Source: Bosea sp. 685 (lineage in GTDB: Bacteria; Pseudomonadota; Alphaproteobacteria; Rhizobiales; Beijerinckiaceae). From it: a stretch of 64,000 bases of DNA. The notes under the pieces were generated by a model that saw nothing but the letters and a program-made list of their open reading frames with translations, had not been told where the DNA came from and ran no database searches. Positions 45,326 through 53,194 of the stretch are shown piece by piece (position 1 is the first letter of the stretch; each line of letters starts with the position of its first letter). The DNA lies in assembly GCF_031884435.1 (NCBI RefSeq), contig NZ_CP134779.1, positions 4,712,001 to 4,776,000 of the forward strand, given 5' to 3'. The position numbers were made by a program, and so were the translations under genes.

Positions 45326-47188
45326 ATGGCCGATGTCTCCCATACCAGCTACCTGCCACCGATTCTGACCTTCTGCGCCGGCGCCGTGATCGCGGTGCCG
45401 CTGTTCCGGCGGGTCGGGCTTTCGGCTGTGCTGGGTTACCTCGCGGCCGGCATCATCATCGGCCCCTCGGTGCTGGCCGTGATCAAGGATCCCGACGCGA
45501 TCCGCGGCACAGCCGAGATCGGCGTCGTGCTGCTGCTCTTCCTGGTCGGGCTCGAATTGCAGCCGTCGCGGCTCTATTCGATGCGCAAGGACATTCTCGG
45601 CGCGGGCCTCGCCCAGATGGCGCTGAGCGCGGGCGTCATCGGCGCGGCGGCCTGGTGGTTCGGTCTGTCCGTCGGCGGAGCGGTCGCGGTCGGGCTGGCG
45701 CTGGCGTTGTCTGCGACCTCGATCGCGCTGCAATTGCTGGAGGAGCGCGGCGACGGCAACGAGCCCTATGGCCGGCGCACCTTCTCGATTCTGCTGTTCC
45801 AGGACATCTCGATCGCACCCGCTTTGGCGATCCTGCCGCTGCTGGCGACGACGACCGAAGCCAAGCCCGGCGGCGCGGGCCAGGCTCTGGCAGGTCTGGG
45901 CATCGCCTTCCTCGCCATCGCGGTGATCGTGCTGGCGGGGCGCTATGTTCTGAACCCGTTCTTCCGCATCCTGGCCAAGACCGGCGCCAAGGAGGTGATG
46001 ACGGCAGCCGCCCTCTTCATCGTGCTCGGCGCGGCGCTGCTGATGGAGCATGTCGGGCTCTCGATGGCGATGGGCGCGTTCCTGGCTGGCGTGCTGCTGG
46101 CCGATTCGCATTTCCGCCATGAGCTGGAAGCCGATATCGAGCCGTTCCGCGGCGTGCTGCTCGGCCTGTTCTTCATGGCGGTCGGCATGTCGCTCGACTT
46201 GAAGCTCGTGCTCGACAACTGGCTGCTGCTGGCCTTGGCCGCGCCGCTCCTGGTGCTGTTCAAGATCGCGGTCGCGGCCTCGATCCTGCGCGCGTCCTGT
46301 TCCTCGATGACGGAGGCCGTGCGGGCTGGCGCGCTGCTCTCGCCCGCCGGCGAATTCGCCTTCGTGCTGCTGCCGCTCGGCGTCTCGCTCGGATTGCTCG
46401 ACGAGCGTCAGGGCGCGATCGCGACGGCGCTGGCGGCGATCTCGATGCTGATCGGCCCGGTCGTCGCCAAGCTCATCGACGGCATCCTGCTCTCGCGTGC
46501 CACGCCCGAGACGATGGATGAGGATTTCGAGGGCGTGGACGCGCCTTCCGTCGTCGTCATCGGTTTTGGACGCTTCGGCCAGATCGTGACGCAGGCACTG
46601 CTGCTGCAGCATGTCGACGTCACGATCATCGATTCCGATGTCGAGCGCATCCGCTCCGCCGCCAAATTCGGCTTCAAGATCTATTATGGCGACGGCACGC
46701 GGCTCGACGTGCTGCGCGCGGCCGGGACCGGCAAGGCCCGTATCCTGTGCATCTGCATCGACAACAAGGACGCGGCCCTGCGCATCGTCGAGATGGCCAA
46801 GGCCGAGTTCCCGAATGTGCGCCTGCATGCGCGCGCCTATGACCGCATCCACGCCATCGACCTGATGAAGGCCAATGTCGACTACCAGATGCGCGAAACC
46901 TTCGAATCCGCGCTCGGCTTCGGCCGCGTCACCCTGGAGGGGCTCGGGCTGAACTATGACGAGGCGAGCCTGGTGATCGACCATGTCCGCGACCGCGACG
47001 CCCAGCGCATGGAGATCCAGTTCACGGAAGGCATCGCGGCTGCGCTCAACAAGGTGCCGCGCGTCACGCCCGAGCCGCTGGTCCAGCCCAAGGGCAAATC
47101 CAAGGCTCTCACGCCCGAGACCCAGGAGGTCATCGAGGATGGCGGGGCTGAGGTCGCTGTCGGCGGCGTCGGCGAGCCCGAGCGGTGA
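45326..47188 (+). CDS. CPA2 family monovalent cation:proton antiporter (KefB/KefC-like)
   Basis: A 620-residue potassium-efflux-type antiporter. The membrane half has about 12 helices, with FLVGLELQPSRLYSMRKDIL, LALSATSIALQLLEERGDGN and FQDISIAPALAILPLLATTT. After residue 405 comes an RCK domain with a nucleotide-binding start VVVIGFGRFGQIVTQALLLQ. Kef proteins are gated by glutathione adducts, and this gene lies just after a GST gene. It is coupled to the MATE gene by a GTGA overlap. Confidence 0.93.
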   Translation: MADVSHTSYLPPILTFCAGAVIAVPLFRRVGLSAVLGYLAAGIIIGPSVLAVIKDPDAIRGTAEIGVVLLLFLVGLELQPSRLYSMRKDILGAGLAQMALSAGVIGAAAWWFGLSVGGAVAVGLALALSATSIALQLLEERGDGNEPYGRRTFSILLFQDISIAPALAILPLLATTTEAKPGGAGQALAGLGIAFLAIAVIVLAGRYVLNPFFRILAKTGAKEVMTAAALFIVLGAALLMEHVGLSMAMGAFLAGVLLADSHFRHELEADIEPFRGVLLGLFFMAVGMSLDLKLVLDNWLLLALAAPLLVLFKIAVAASILRASCSSMTEAVRAGALLSPAGEFAFVLLPLGVSLGLLDERQGAIATALAAISMLIGPVVAKLIDGILLSRATPETMDEDFEGVDAPSVVVIGFGRFGQIVTQALLLQHVDVTIIDSDVERIRSAAKFGFKIYYGDGTRLDVLRAAGTGKARILCICIDNKDAALRIVEMAKAEFPNVRLHARAYDRIHAIDLMKANVDYQMRETFESALGFGRVTLEGLGLNYDEASLVIDHVRDRDAQRMEIQFTEGIAAALNKVPRVTPEPLVQPKGKSKALTPETQEVIEDGGAEVAVGGVGEPER

Positions 47189-48606
47189 GCGCGCCCCCAG
47201 TCGGGCCGCAGGCGGTCTTCGTCAGCGGCTCGATCATGCGCCATGTCGCGGTGATGACGGCGACAAGCTCGGCCGGGCTGATGGCGGTCTTCGTCGTCGA
47301 TCTCCTGTCGCTGCTCTACGTCTCCTGGCTCGGCCGGCCGGAGGCGACGGCAGGCGTCGGCTATGCCACCATCGTCCTGTTCCTGATGATCTCGATCAAT
47401 ATCGGGCTGATGATCGCCGTCACGGCCTTGACGGCGCGCGCGCTCGGCGCGGGAGACCGGGACGGCGCAAGACGCCTCGCCGGTTCGACGCTTGCGCTGA
47501 TGACACTCTCGGCGTTGGCGCTGAGCATCATTGTCCTGCCCGGGCTGCCCTGGCTGCTGCGCGCGCTCGGCGCCCATGGCGAATCCTATGCGGTGGCCTA
47601 TTCCTTTCTCTGGATCGTGTTGCCGTCGAATATGCTGATGGCGCTCGGCATGGGCTTTTCCGGCGTGCTGCGGGCCGTCGGCGATGCCAGGCGTGCCATG
47701 TTCGTCACGCTCGGCGGTGGGCTGGCGACCGCAGTGCTCGACCCGCTCTTCATCTTCGGTCTCGGTCTCGGCCCCAATGGCGCGGCCTGCGCCATCGTTC
47801 TGGCACGCATCATCATCGCGGCGGTCGGCTTCCATGGCGCGGTCAAGGTTCATGACATCGTCGCCAGACCCAGCTACGCCGCGCTTGCGGAGGATACGGG
47901 CAAGACCATGGCGATCGCGGGGCCGGCGATCCTGACCAATCTGTCGACGCCGATCGCCAACGCCGTCTTCGCTAGCCTGATGGCGCGTTTTGGGGATGGC
48001 GCGATCGCGGCGCTGGCGATCATCGACCGGCTCGTGCCCGTTGCCTTCGGCGCGCTGTTTGCGCTGTCGGGCGCGGTCGGGCCGATCCTCGGCCAGAACT
48101 GGGGCGCCGGCCGCTTCGACCGGATGCGGCGCGGCCTGACCGATTCGGCGCTCTTCGCGGTCGCCTGCGTCGTCGTTGCCTGGCTCCTGCTCGTGCTGCT
48201 GCGCGGGCACATCGTCACGGTCTTCGGCGCGACGGGGCTGACGGCGGAGCTGGTGGCGTTCTTCTGCCTGATCGCGGGGCCGATGTGGATCTTCGTCGGC
48301 CTGCTCTTCGTCGCCAACGCCGCCTTCAACAATCTCGGCATGCCGCTGCTCTCCACGCTGTTCAGCTGGGGCCGGGCCACGCTCGGCACGATACCGCTCG
48401 CCTTCGTGGGAGCCCATTATGCGGGGCCGAAGGGCGCACTGGTCGGCAGCGTGTTCGGCGCCGTCGTCTTCGGCGTCGTCGCGCTCGTCTTCGCCTATCG
48501 TGGCATCGCCCGGCTGGAGCGCGAGGGCGCGTCACGCGCAGGCTCGCTTGCCTCGCGAACTGGCGCTGCTATCGTTCCGCTCCAGGCGGCGGCAGACCGC
48601 AGATAG
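47185..48606 (+). CDS. MATE family efflux transporter
   Basis: A 473-residue multidrug and toxin extrusion protein with 12 helices. Typical stretches are LLSLLYVSWLGRPEATAGVG, GMGFSGVLRAVGDARRAMFV, AALAIIDRLVPVAFGALFAL and VGPILGQNWGAGRFDRMRRG. The start is GTG at 47185, overlapping the antiporter stop. The drug or metabolite carried is unknown. With the GST and Kef genes it forms a likely detoxification set, although only Kef and MATE are closely linked. Confidence 0.92.
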   Translation: MSAPPVGPQAVFVSGSIMRHVAVMTATSSAGLMAVFVVDLLSLLYVSWLGRPEATAGVGYATIVLFLMISINIGLMIAVTALTARALGAGDRDGARRLAGSTLALMTLSALALSIIVLPGLPWLLRALGAHGESYAVAYSFLWIVLPSNMLMALGMGFSGVLRAVGDARRAMFVTLGGGLATAVLDPLFIFGLGLGPNGAACAIVLARIIIAAVGFHGAVKVHDIVARPSYAALAEDTGKTMAIAGPAILTNLSTPIANAVFASLMARFGDGAIAALAIIDRLVPVAFGALFALSGAVGPILGQNWGAGRFDRMRRGLTDSALFAVACVVVAWLLLVLLRGHIVTVFGATGLTAELVAFFCLIAGPMWIFVGLLFVANAAFNNLGMPLLSTLFSWGRATLGTIPLAFVGAHYAGPKGALVGSVFGAVVFGVVALVFAYRGIARLEREGASRAGSLASRTGAAIVPLQAAADRR

Positions 48607-48658
48607 ATCATCGCATCGCTCCCGCTTTCCGGCGCGATGCCTGAACCGGAGGCGCGCC

Positions 48659-49588
48659 ATGATGAACCTGTTCGAGATGATGCAGCAGGCCCAGAACGGG
48701 CAGGCCATGCAGAACATCGCCCGGCAATACGGGCTCAGCCAGCAGCAGACGCAGTCGGCGATCGAGGCCTTGCTGCCCGCCTTCTCGATGGGGCTGCAGC
48801 GGCAGACGCAGAATCCCCAGGCCTTCGGGAACCTCGCGCAGATGATGACCGCGACGCCTTTCGGGCAAATGTTCGAGACCGGCGGCGGCGCCATTCCCAG
48901 CCACGCGCAGACGATGGGCAACGATGTGCTGAGCCAGCTCTTCGGCTCCAAGGATGTCAGCAACGCCGTCGCGGCGCAGGCAGCCGCAACGAGCGGCGTC
49001 GGCCAGGCCATCCTCAAGCAGATGCTGCCGGTGATCGCCTCCATGGTGATGGGCGGGCTGTTCAAATCGGCGAATAATCAGGGCCTCGGCGGCATCCTCG
49101 GGCAGTTCACCGAGATGATGCGCGGGCAGATGCCCAGCCAGCAGCCGACATCGCCGCCGCCCCAGCAGGCCCCCGCCAACCCGCTCGACACCATCCTCGG
49201 CGGGCTGTTCGGCAATAACCAAGCATCGACGGGCCAACCTCAGGGCGGCCCCTTCGGCGGCGGGCAGATGCCGGGCGGCCAGGCCAGCGGCAACCCGCTC
49301 AACCCGCTGGATGGCGGGCTGCTCGGCCAGATCCTGACCGGCATGCTGGGCGGCGCGCAGCAGCCCGACGCCCAGCCCGCGCCGGCCCCGACGAGCCGCA
49401 GCACTCAGGCCCAGCCGCAAGAGCAGCCAGACGACGCCCCGCCGCCTTCCTCGGCGACCGGACCGGGCTCGATCGGGCTCGATGCGCTGAACCAGATGTT
49501 CGAACATGGCCGGCAGGTGCAGGACAGCCATCAGGACGCGCTGAAATCGATCTTCGACGGCATGTTCGGCGGCCCGGGCCGGCGCTGA
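48659..49588 (+). CDS. DUF937 family protein
   Basis: A 309-residue protein with a helical DUF937 core (ALLPAFSMGLQRQTQNPQAF, NDVLSQLFGSKDVSNAVAAQ and ILKQMLPVIASMVMGGLFKS) and a long low-complexity tail rich in Gln, Pro and Gly. The last 60 residues (LDALNQMFEHGRQVQDSHQD) return to helix. It has no signal peptide. The double ATG at 48659 follows GGAGG. The function of DUF937 is not established. Confidence 0.88.
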   Translation: MMNLFEMMQQAQNGQAMQNIARQYGLSQQQTQSAIEALLPAFSMGLQRQTQNPQAFGNLAQMMTATPFGQMFETGGGAIPSHAQTMGNDVLSQLFGSKDVSNAVAAQAAATSGVGQAILKQMLPVIASMVMGGLFKSANNQGLGGILGQFTEMMRGQMPSQQPTSPPPQQAPANPLDTILGGLFGNNQASTGQPQGGPFGGGQMPGGQASGNPLNPLDGGLLGQILTGMLGGAQQPDAQPAPAPTSRSTQAQPQEQPDDAPPPSSATGPGSIGLDALNQMFEHGRQVQDSHQDALKSIFDGMFGGPGRR

Positions 49589-49930
49589 CCCTGAAAAGGA
49601 GGGTGGGCGTCAAGGCAACAAGCGCCGCTCGGTCTAGAGACGGATGCGAATACCGGTTTCCACTTTTTCGCATCCTGCTCGAAAGCCGCCTCGCCGCCCG
49701 ACGCCTGTTGGATGCCGGGAATTGCCCTTGCTTTGACGGCTGGTCCCGGCGATCCGTTATGGAGCGCGCGATTCAGGTCGCGATGCTTGGCGCCTGATCA
49801 GATGCTTGGCGCCCGATCACAAGGCCTCCCAAGGGAGCGCATGGATGCTCTCAGGTCGACCGACGCCGCAATTCGTTTTGTCCCGAAGATCAACCGCGGG
49901 CCAGCCGGCCCGCTCCAATGGAATTGACCA
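49589..49930. other. Intergenic stretch before a secreted-protein gene
   Basis: A 342-bp gap. The only recognisable element is a RIME-like module B at 49634-49682. The rest is ordinary sequence that should carry the promoter of the downstream gene; a small direct repeat, GATGCTTGGCGCC(T/C)GATCA, occurs near 49780-49820. Confidence 0.6.
49634..49682. repeat. RIME-like module B (solo)
   Basis: CTAGAGACGGATGCGAATAC, CGGTTTCCACTTTTTCGC and ATCCTGCTCGA make up a slightly decayed copy. Confidence 0.85.
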
Positions 49931-50446
49931 ATGCCTGCGCCTAAATCTCTCCGTCACGGTCTTTTCACAGCCTGTGCAGCGATCGCTGTGCTGCAGGCCG
50001 GCAGCACCCTGGCGTTTGCCGCCAATGCGACGTTCTATGACGCGGCCCTGTGCAAGCCGCCTTATTCCCTGACCTCGTCGACCAAGATCTATGAGGCTGC
50101 CGAAAAGCTTGCCAAGCCCGATACGTCGTCCATGGGAGCGGCGATCTACAAGATCCCGCAGATCGGCCGCGACGGGTTTGAAAGCGACGAGGTGTTTTTC
50201 GCCAATGGTGCAGTCGGCGTCCTGATCAAGGGCCTGCGCGCCGATGAGCTCGCCGCGAAATACAAATTGAAGCGCGAGAAACCGGATCTGCTCGGCGCAT
50301 CCAGCAAGGGCTATGCGCGGCCGCTTGCGAAGACGCTGCAGCCCCCGGCTGGCCTTGCCGGCCCGGGCAAGGTCTCCATCGTGGCGCGCGAAAGCGACGC
50401 CCTGCCCGGCAAGACCTTGCTGGCCTGTGAGTTTGTCGCGGATTGA
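49931..50446 (+). CDS. Exported protein of unknown function
   Basis: A 171-residue protein with a signal peptide (LFTACAAIAVLQAGSTLAFA). The mature part has two cysteines (CKPPYSLTSSTKIYE and LLACEFVAD), which may form a disulfide. It contains PQIGRDGFESDEVFFANGAV and AAKYKLKREKPDLLGASSKG. I do not recognise a family. It stands alone between repeats. Confidence 0.75.
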   Translation: MPAPKSLRHGLFTACAAIAVLQAGSTLAFAANATFYDAALCKPPYSLTSSTKIYEAAEKLAKPDTSSMGAAIYKIPQIGRDGFESDEVFFANGAVGVLIKGLRADELAAKYKLKREKPDLLGASSKGYARPLAKTLQPPAGLAGPGKVSIVARESDALPGKTLLACEFVAD

Positions 50447-50560
50447 AAGCCGCTAATTCATCGGGCTCGATCGATCCTGGCCCTGCGGGGCGCATGGATC
50501 GATCGGCCCGGCGGCCATAACGATGGCGCTTTCACACCACGATCAAACAGCTGATCTGCG

Positions 50561-51040
50561 TCAGGCGGTGCGGCGCGACTGCCAGTTCGCGTCCTCGCGC
50601 GCCATGACCGCGGCGAGTTCGCGCAATCCTTGCGTATCGGCATTGGTGCGGAAGCTCGCGACCAGCGCGTTGAGGCGCTGAATCTGGTCCGACAAGGCCG
50701 TGGCCGAAGCCGCGCTCTCCTCGGCGAGCGCCGCATTCTGCTGGGTCATCTCATCCATATGCGCCACGGTCTGGCTCATCTCGTCGATGCCGTTGGCCTG
50801 TTCGGCAGAAGCGGCCGAGATGTCGGAGACGGTGGAGGAGACCTTGCGCGAGGCCTCGACGATGCGCTCCAGCACCTCGCCGGCGGAGCGGACGAGGCCG
50901 ACGCCCTGCGCGACCTCAGCCCCCGATTCGGTGATCAGGGCGGTGATGTCCTTGGCCGCGGCCCCCGAGCGCTGCGCCAGGGTGCGGACCTCGGAGGCGA
51001 CGACCGCAAAACCCTTGCCGGCGTCGCCGGCGCGGGCGGG
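50561..51040 (-). pseudogene. 5'-truncated methyl-accepting chemotaxis protein
   Basis: The frame encodes the C-terminal 160 residues of a chemoreceptor signalling domain. It starts abruptly at RAGDAGKGFAVVASEVRTLA, which in intact receptors follows NAGVEAA at the hairpin tip, and runs to a normal end (VASFRTNADTQGLREL...). All sensory, membrane and HAMP parts and the first half of the hairpin are missing. The sequence upstream of 51040 bears no likeness to a receptor. A short internal start (50875) could yield a fragment only. Confidence 0.85.
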
Positions 51041-51205
51041 AGGTCTTGCCGATTTTGATGAATTTTGAGTTAGGTTTGGCCTCGCAGCCGCGCAAAAGCG
51101 CTCAAATCAGCAATAAATCCGTGAAACCGGGCGAGCATCGACGACGCGCCCTGCCGCAACGGCAGCGATAGCGCGCAAGGGCGAGGCCGGGATGAAGCGG
51201 CGCAA

Positions 51206-51285
51206 GATCACGTCGCATTCGGACGGGATCGTCTGAATGCGAAAAACGTGATCGCTTCTAAAAGTTCAGAGCATTGCTCTTGCGA
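51206..51285. repeat. Decayed RIME-like repeat (module A and start of B)
   Basis: Module A has left arm GATCACGTCGCATTCGGACG and right arm CGTCTGAATGCG plus AACGTGATC, with an insertion that breaks the pairing. It is followed by CTTCTAAAAGTTCAGAGCA, the same link and B start as at 26571-26590. Confidence 0.75.
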
Positions 51286-51295
51286 CGCGGACATG

Positions 51296-51324
51296 AAAAG
51301 GGCGGAAGCACGAAGCCTCCGCCC
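51296..51324 (-). terminator. Terminator of the DUF1127 gene
   Basis: On the minus strand a 7-bp stem, GGGCGGA (complement of 51318-51324) with TCCGCCC (complement of 51300-51306), is followed by TTTT. It lies 25 bp after the stop of the gene. Confidence 0.8.
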
Positions 51325-51348
51325 ACAGGAACGCGCAGCCCCAAGGGG

Positions 51349-51717
51349 TCAGGCGCTGCACGCAACCGCTTGCTTGGCGACCGGTCCGGCCTTCATGGCG
51401 GGAGCCTTCGCCTGAGCCTGCCGAACGCCTTCCGCGCGCCGCGCCGAGGCGACGCCCGAGCGCGCGCCGGAACGGGCGGCGAGAATGGTCGAGGGATCGT
51501 CGAGCCAGGACGTGGCGAGCGCGCCTTCGACATCGGAGCGGACGAGGCCGATATCCTTGAGGCCGCGCTCATCCAGCTCCGTCAGGCGCAAAACCTCGCG
51601 GCGATGGAGGATCGCTTTCGTGAGCGACGTTACACCGGCAAACCCTCGCGCACCGATGCGCGTGACGACACCCAAAACGGACGCGAACGGCTTCGTGGCA
51701 ATGGTCATGATCAGCAT
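51349..51717 (-). CDS. DUF1127 (YjiS-like) protein
   Basis: A 122-residue protein. The central DUF1127 motif is LHRREVLRLTELDERGLKDIGLVRSD (residues 37-62). A short hydrophobic or amphipathic N-terminus precedes it, and an Ala/Arg/Lys-rich tail follows. The ATG at 51717 has AGGAGG seven bases upstream. DUF1127 proteins are small arginine-rich factors, in some cases RNA-binding and regulatory. The gene is divergent from a LysR gene, a pairing seen in other Rhizobiales. Confidence 0.88.
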   Translation of the reverse strand: MLIMTIATKPFASVLGVVTRIGARGFAGVTSLTKAILHRREVLRLTELDERGLKDIGLVRSDVEGALATSWLDDPSTILAARSGARSGVASARRAEGVRQAQAKAPAMKAGPVAKQAVACSA

Positions 51718-51819
51718 AACGACCTCCTAAGGGTCCAAAACGACGGGGATCCCCAGGCCCCACCCGGACGCACCGCTGGCAAGACCTCGAGACTGACCAA
51801 AGGATAGCTTTCCGCTGGT

Positions 51820-51842
51820 CATAAGCCAAACGAATGCTTATG
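51820..51842. promoter_or_regulatory. Likely LysR-type regulator binding site
   Basis: The inverted repeat CATAAGC (51820-51826) and GCTTATG (51836-51842), spaced 9 bp, fits the T-N11-A interrupted dyad of LysR regulators. It lies between the divergent DUF1127 and LysR genes, where the regulator would be expected to control both. Confidence 0.55.
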
Positions 51843-51886
51843 ATGCTTCACAGCACGGATATTGATGATCCAGTTTGGGGGCCGCC

Positions 51887-52768
51887 ATGGCGCATGTTCT
51901 CGACGCCGACCAGCTCAAGACCTTCGTCGCCATCGCCGATACAGGCTCCTTCACCCGCGCCGCCGAGATCGTATTCAAGACGCAATCGGCCGTCTCCATG
52001 CAGATGAAGCGGCTCGAGGAGCGCGTCGGCCGGCCGCTCTTCGGGCGCGACGGCCGCCATGCCAAGCTGACCGAGGATGGTGAGCGCCTGCTCGACTATG
52101 CCCGCAGGATCGTGCGGCTGAACCTCGAATGCGTCGCGAGCTTCACCGATGCCGACCTCAAGGGCCGCATCCGGCTCGGCGTGCCCGACGACTATGCCGA
52201 CCGCTATTTGCCCGAGATTCTCGCCCGCTTCGCCCGCTCCAACCCACGCGCCGAGGTCACCGTCGTCTGCGAGCCGACGCCGATGCTGGCCGAGCGGATC
52301 GCTACCGGCGACATCGACCTCGCCATCATCACCCATGTCGAGAGTCGCGGCCAGGGCGAGATCATCCGCATCGAGCCGCTGCTCTGGGTAACCTCTGCGC
52401 GCCATGGCGTGCATGAGGAGGATCCGCTGCCACTGGCGCTCGGCCGCCCGACCTGCAACTGGCGCCAAGCCGCCGTCGAGGCGCTGGAAACCAAGGGCCG
52501 GCGCTTCCGCGTGCTTTATGCGAGCTGGAATTCGACGGCGGTGGGCGCGGCGGTGATCGCAGGGCTCGCCGTCTCGGTCCTGCCGGAAAGCGCGGTCAGG
52601 CCCGGCATGCGCATCCTGGGCCCGACGGATGGCTATGCGACGCTGCCATCCTGCAAGATCGGCCTGCTGCGCACACGCTTTGACCCCTCGGTTTTGTCCA
52701 ATGCGCTAGCCGAGCACATCATCCAGAGCCTCGACAATCTGCAGAGCTTCAAGACAGCGGCGGAATGA
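51887..52768 (+). CDS. LysR family transcriptional regulator
   Basis: A 293-residue LysR regulator. The helix-turn-helix is LKTFVAIADTGSFTRAAEIV, then FKTQSAVSMQMKRLEERVGR. The effector domain has GRIRLGVPDDYADRYLPEIL, ATGDIDLAIITHVESRGQGE and VIAGLAVSVLPESAVRPGM, in the style of the LrhA/HexA branch. The ATG at 51887 has TGGGGG upstream; a TTG at 51875 would add four residues. The likely target is the divergent DUF1127 gene. Confidence 0.92.
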   Translation: MAHVLDADQLKTFVAIADTGSFTRAAEIVFKTQSAVSMQMKRLEERVGRPLFGRDGRHAKLTEDGERLLDYARRIVRLNLECVASFTDADLKGRIRLGVPDDYADRYLPEILARFARSNPRAEVTVVCEPTPMLAERIATGDIDLAIITHVESRGQGEIIRIEPLLWVTSARHGVHEEDPLPLALGRPTCNWRQAAVEALETKGRRFRVLYASWNSTAVGAAVIAGLAVSVLPESAVRPGMRILGPTDGYATLPSCKIGLLRTRFDPSVLSNALAEHIIQSLDNLQSFKTAAE

Positions 52769-52784
52769 GCGGTTGGGAACGGCT

Positions 52785-52900
52785 AGAGCAGGATGCGAAA
52801 AAGTGGGAACCGGTTTTTCGCAATCGATCCTGCTCTAACTCTTGGATGAGAGACGGATTCAGATTTCAGACGGGGTCACTTTGTGACTCCGTCTGAAATC
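52785..52900. repeat. RIME-like mosaic repeat, inverted B plus A
   Basis: Module B is in the opposite orientation (52785-52836), with AGAGCAGGATGCGAAAAAGT at one end and GATCCTGCTCT at the other. Module A follows as an 18-bp inverted repeat with one mismatch (52862-52879 with 52883-52900), core GTCAC-TTT-GTGAC. It lies between the LysR gene and the end of the Flp gene. Confidence 0.88.
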
Positions 52901-52927
52901 ATCCGGCTCATGCCTCCATGCAGCGGC

Positions 52928-53113
52928 TCAGGCCGGCGCAGCCGCCAGGACGTTCGAGACCAATTGCATGATCCTGTTGAAGGCGTCGGTAAAATTGGTG
53001 AATCCAGCGATGGCGGCGACGCAGATCAGCGCCGCGAGCAGGCCGTATTCGATCGCCGTCGCGCCCGCCTCGTCACGGACAAGTCTAGCGAAGCTGGCGC
53101 GCATCCGTTCCAT
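52928..53113 (-). CDS. Flp/Fap-type pilin
   Basis: A 61-residue pilin subunit. The prepilin cleavage and hydrophobic stretch is DEAGATAIEYGLLAALICVA, with the conserved glutamate and tyrosine after the cleavage glycine. The N-terminal leader is basic (MERMRASFARLVR). No Tad secretion, ATPase or prepilin peptidase genes are nearby, so it is an orphan subunit that would depend on a tad locus elsewhere. Confidence 0.92.
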   Translation of the reverse strand: MERMRASFARLVRDEAGATAIEYGLLAALICVAAIAGFTNFTDAFNRIMQLVSNVLAAAPA

Positions 53114-53194
53114 CGCCCCAATCTAGCCGGTGAAACCGGCCAATTCCTTAACGGGTCGCGCCAAAAACCGCCAAAACCAGGGCGGTTCGACCCG

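Larger units (their letters stand above)
51067..51348. other. Intergenic stretch after the receptor relic
   Basis: About 280 bp with a decayed mosaic repeat (51206-51285) and the terminator of the DUF1127 gene (51296-51324). No gene is seen. Confidence 0.6.
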
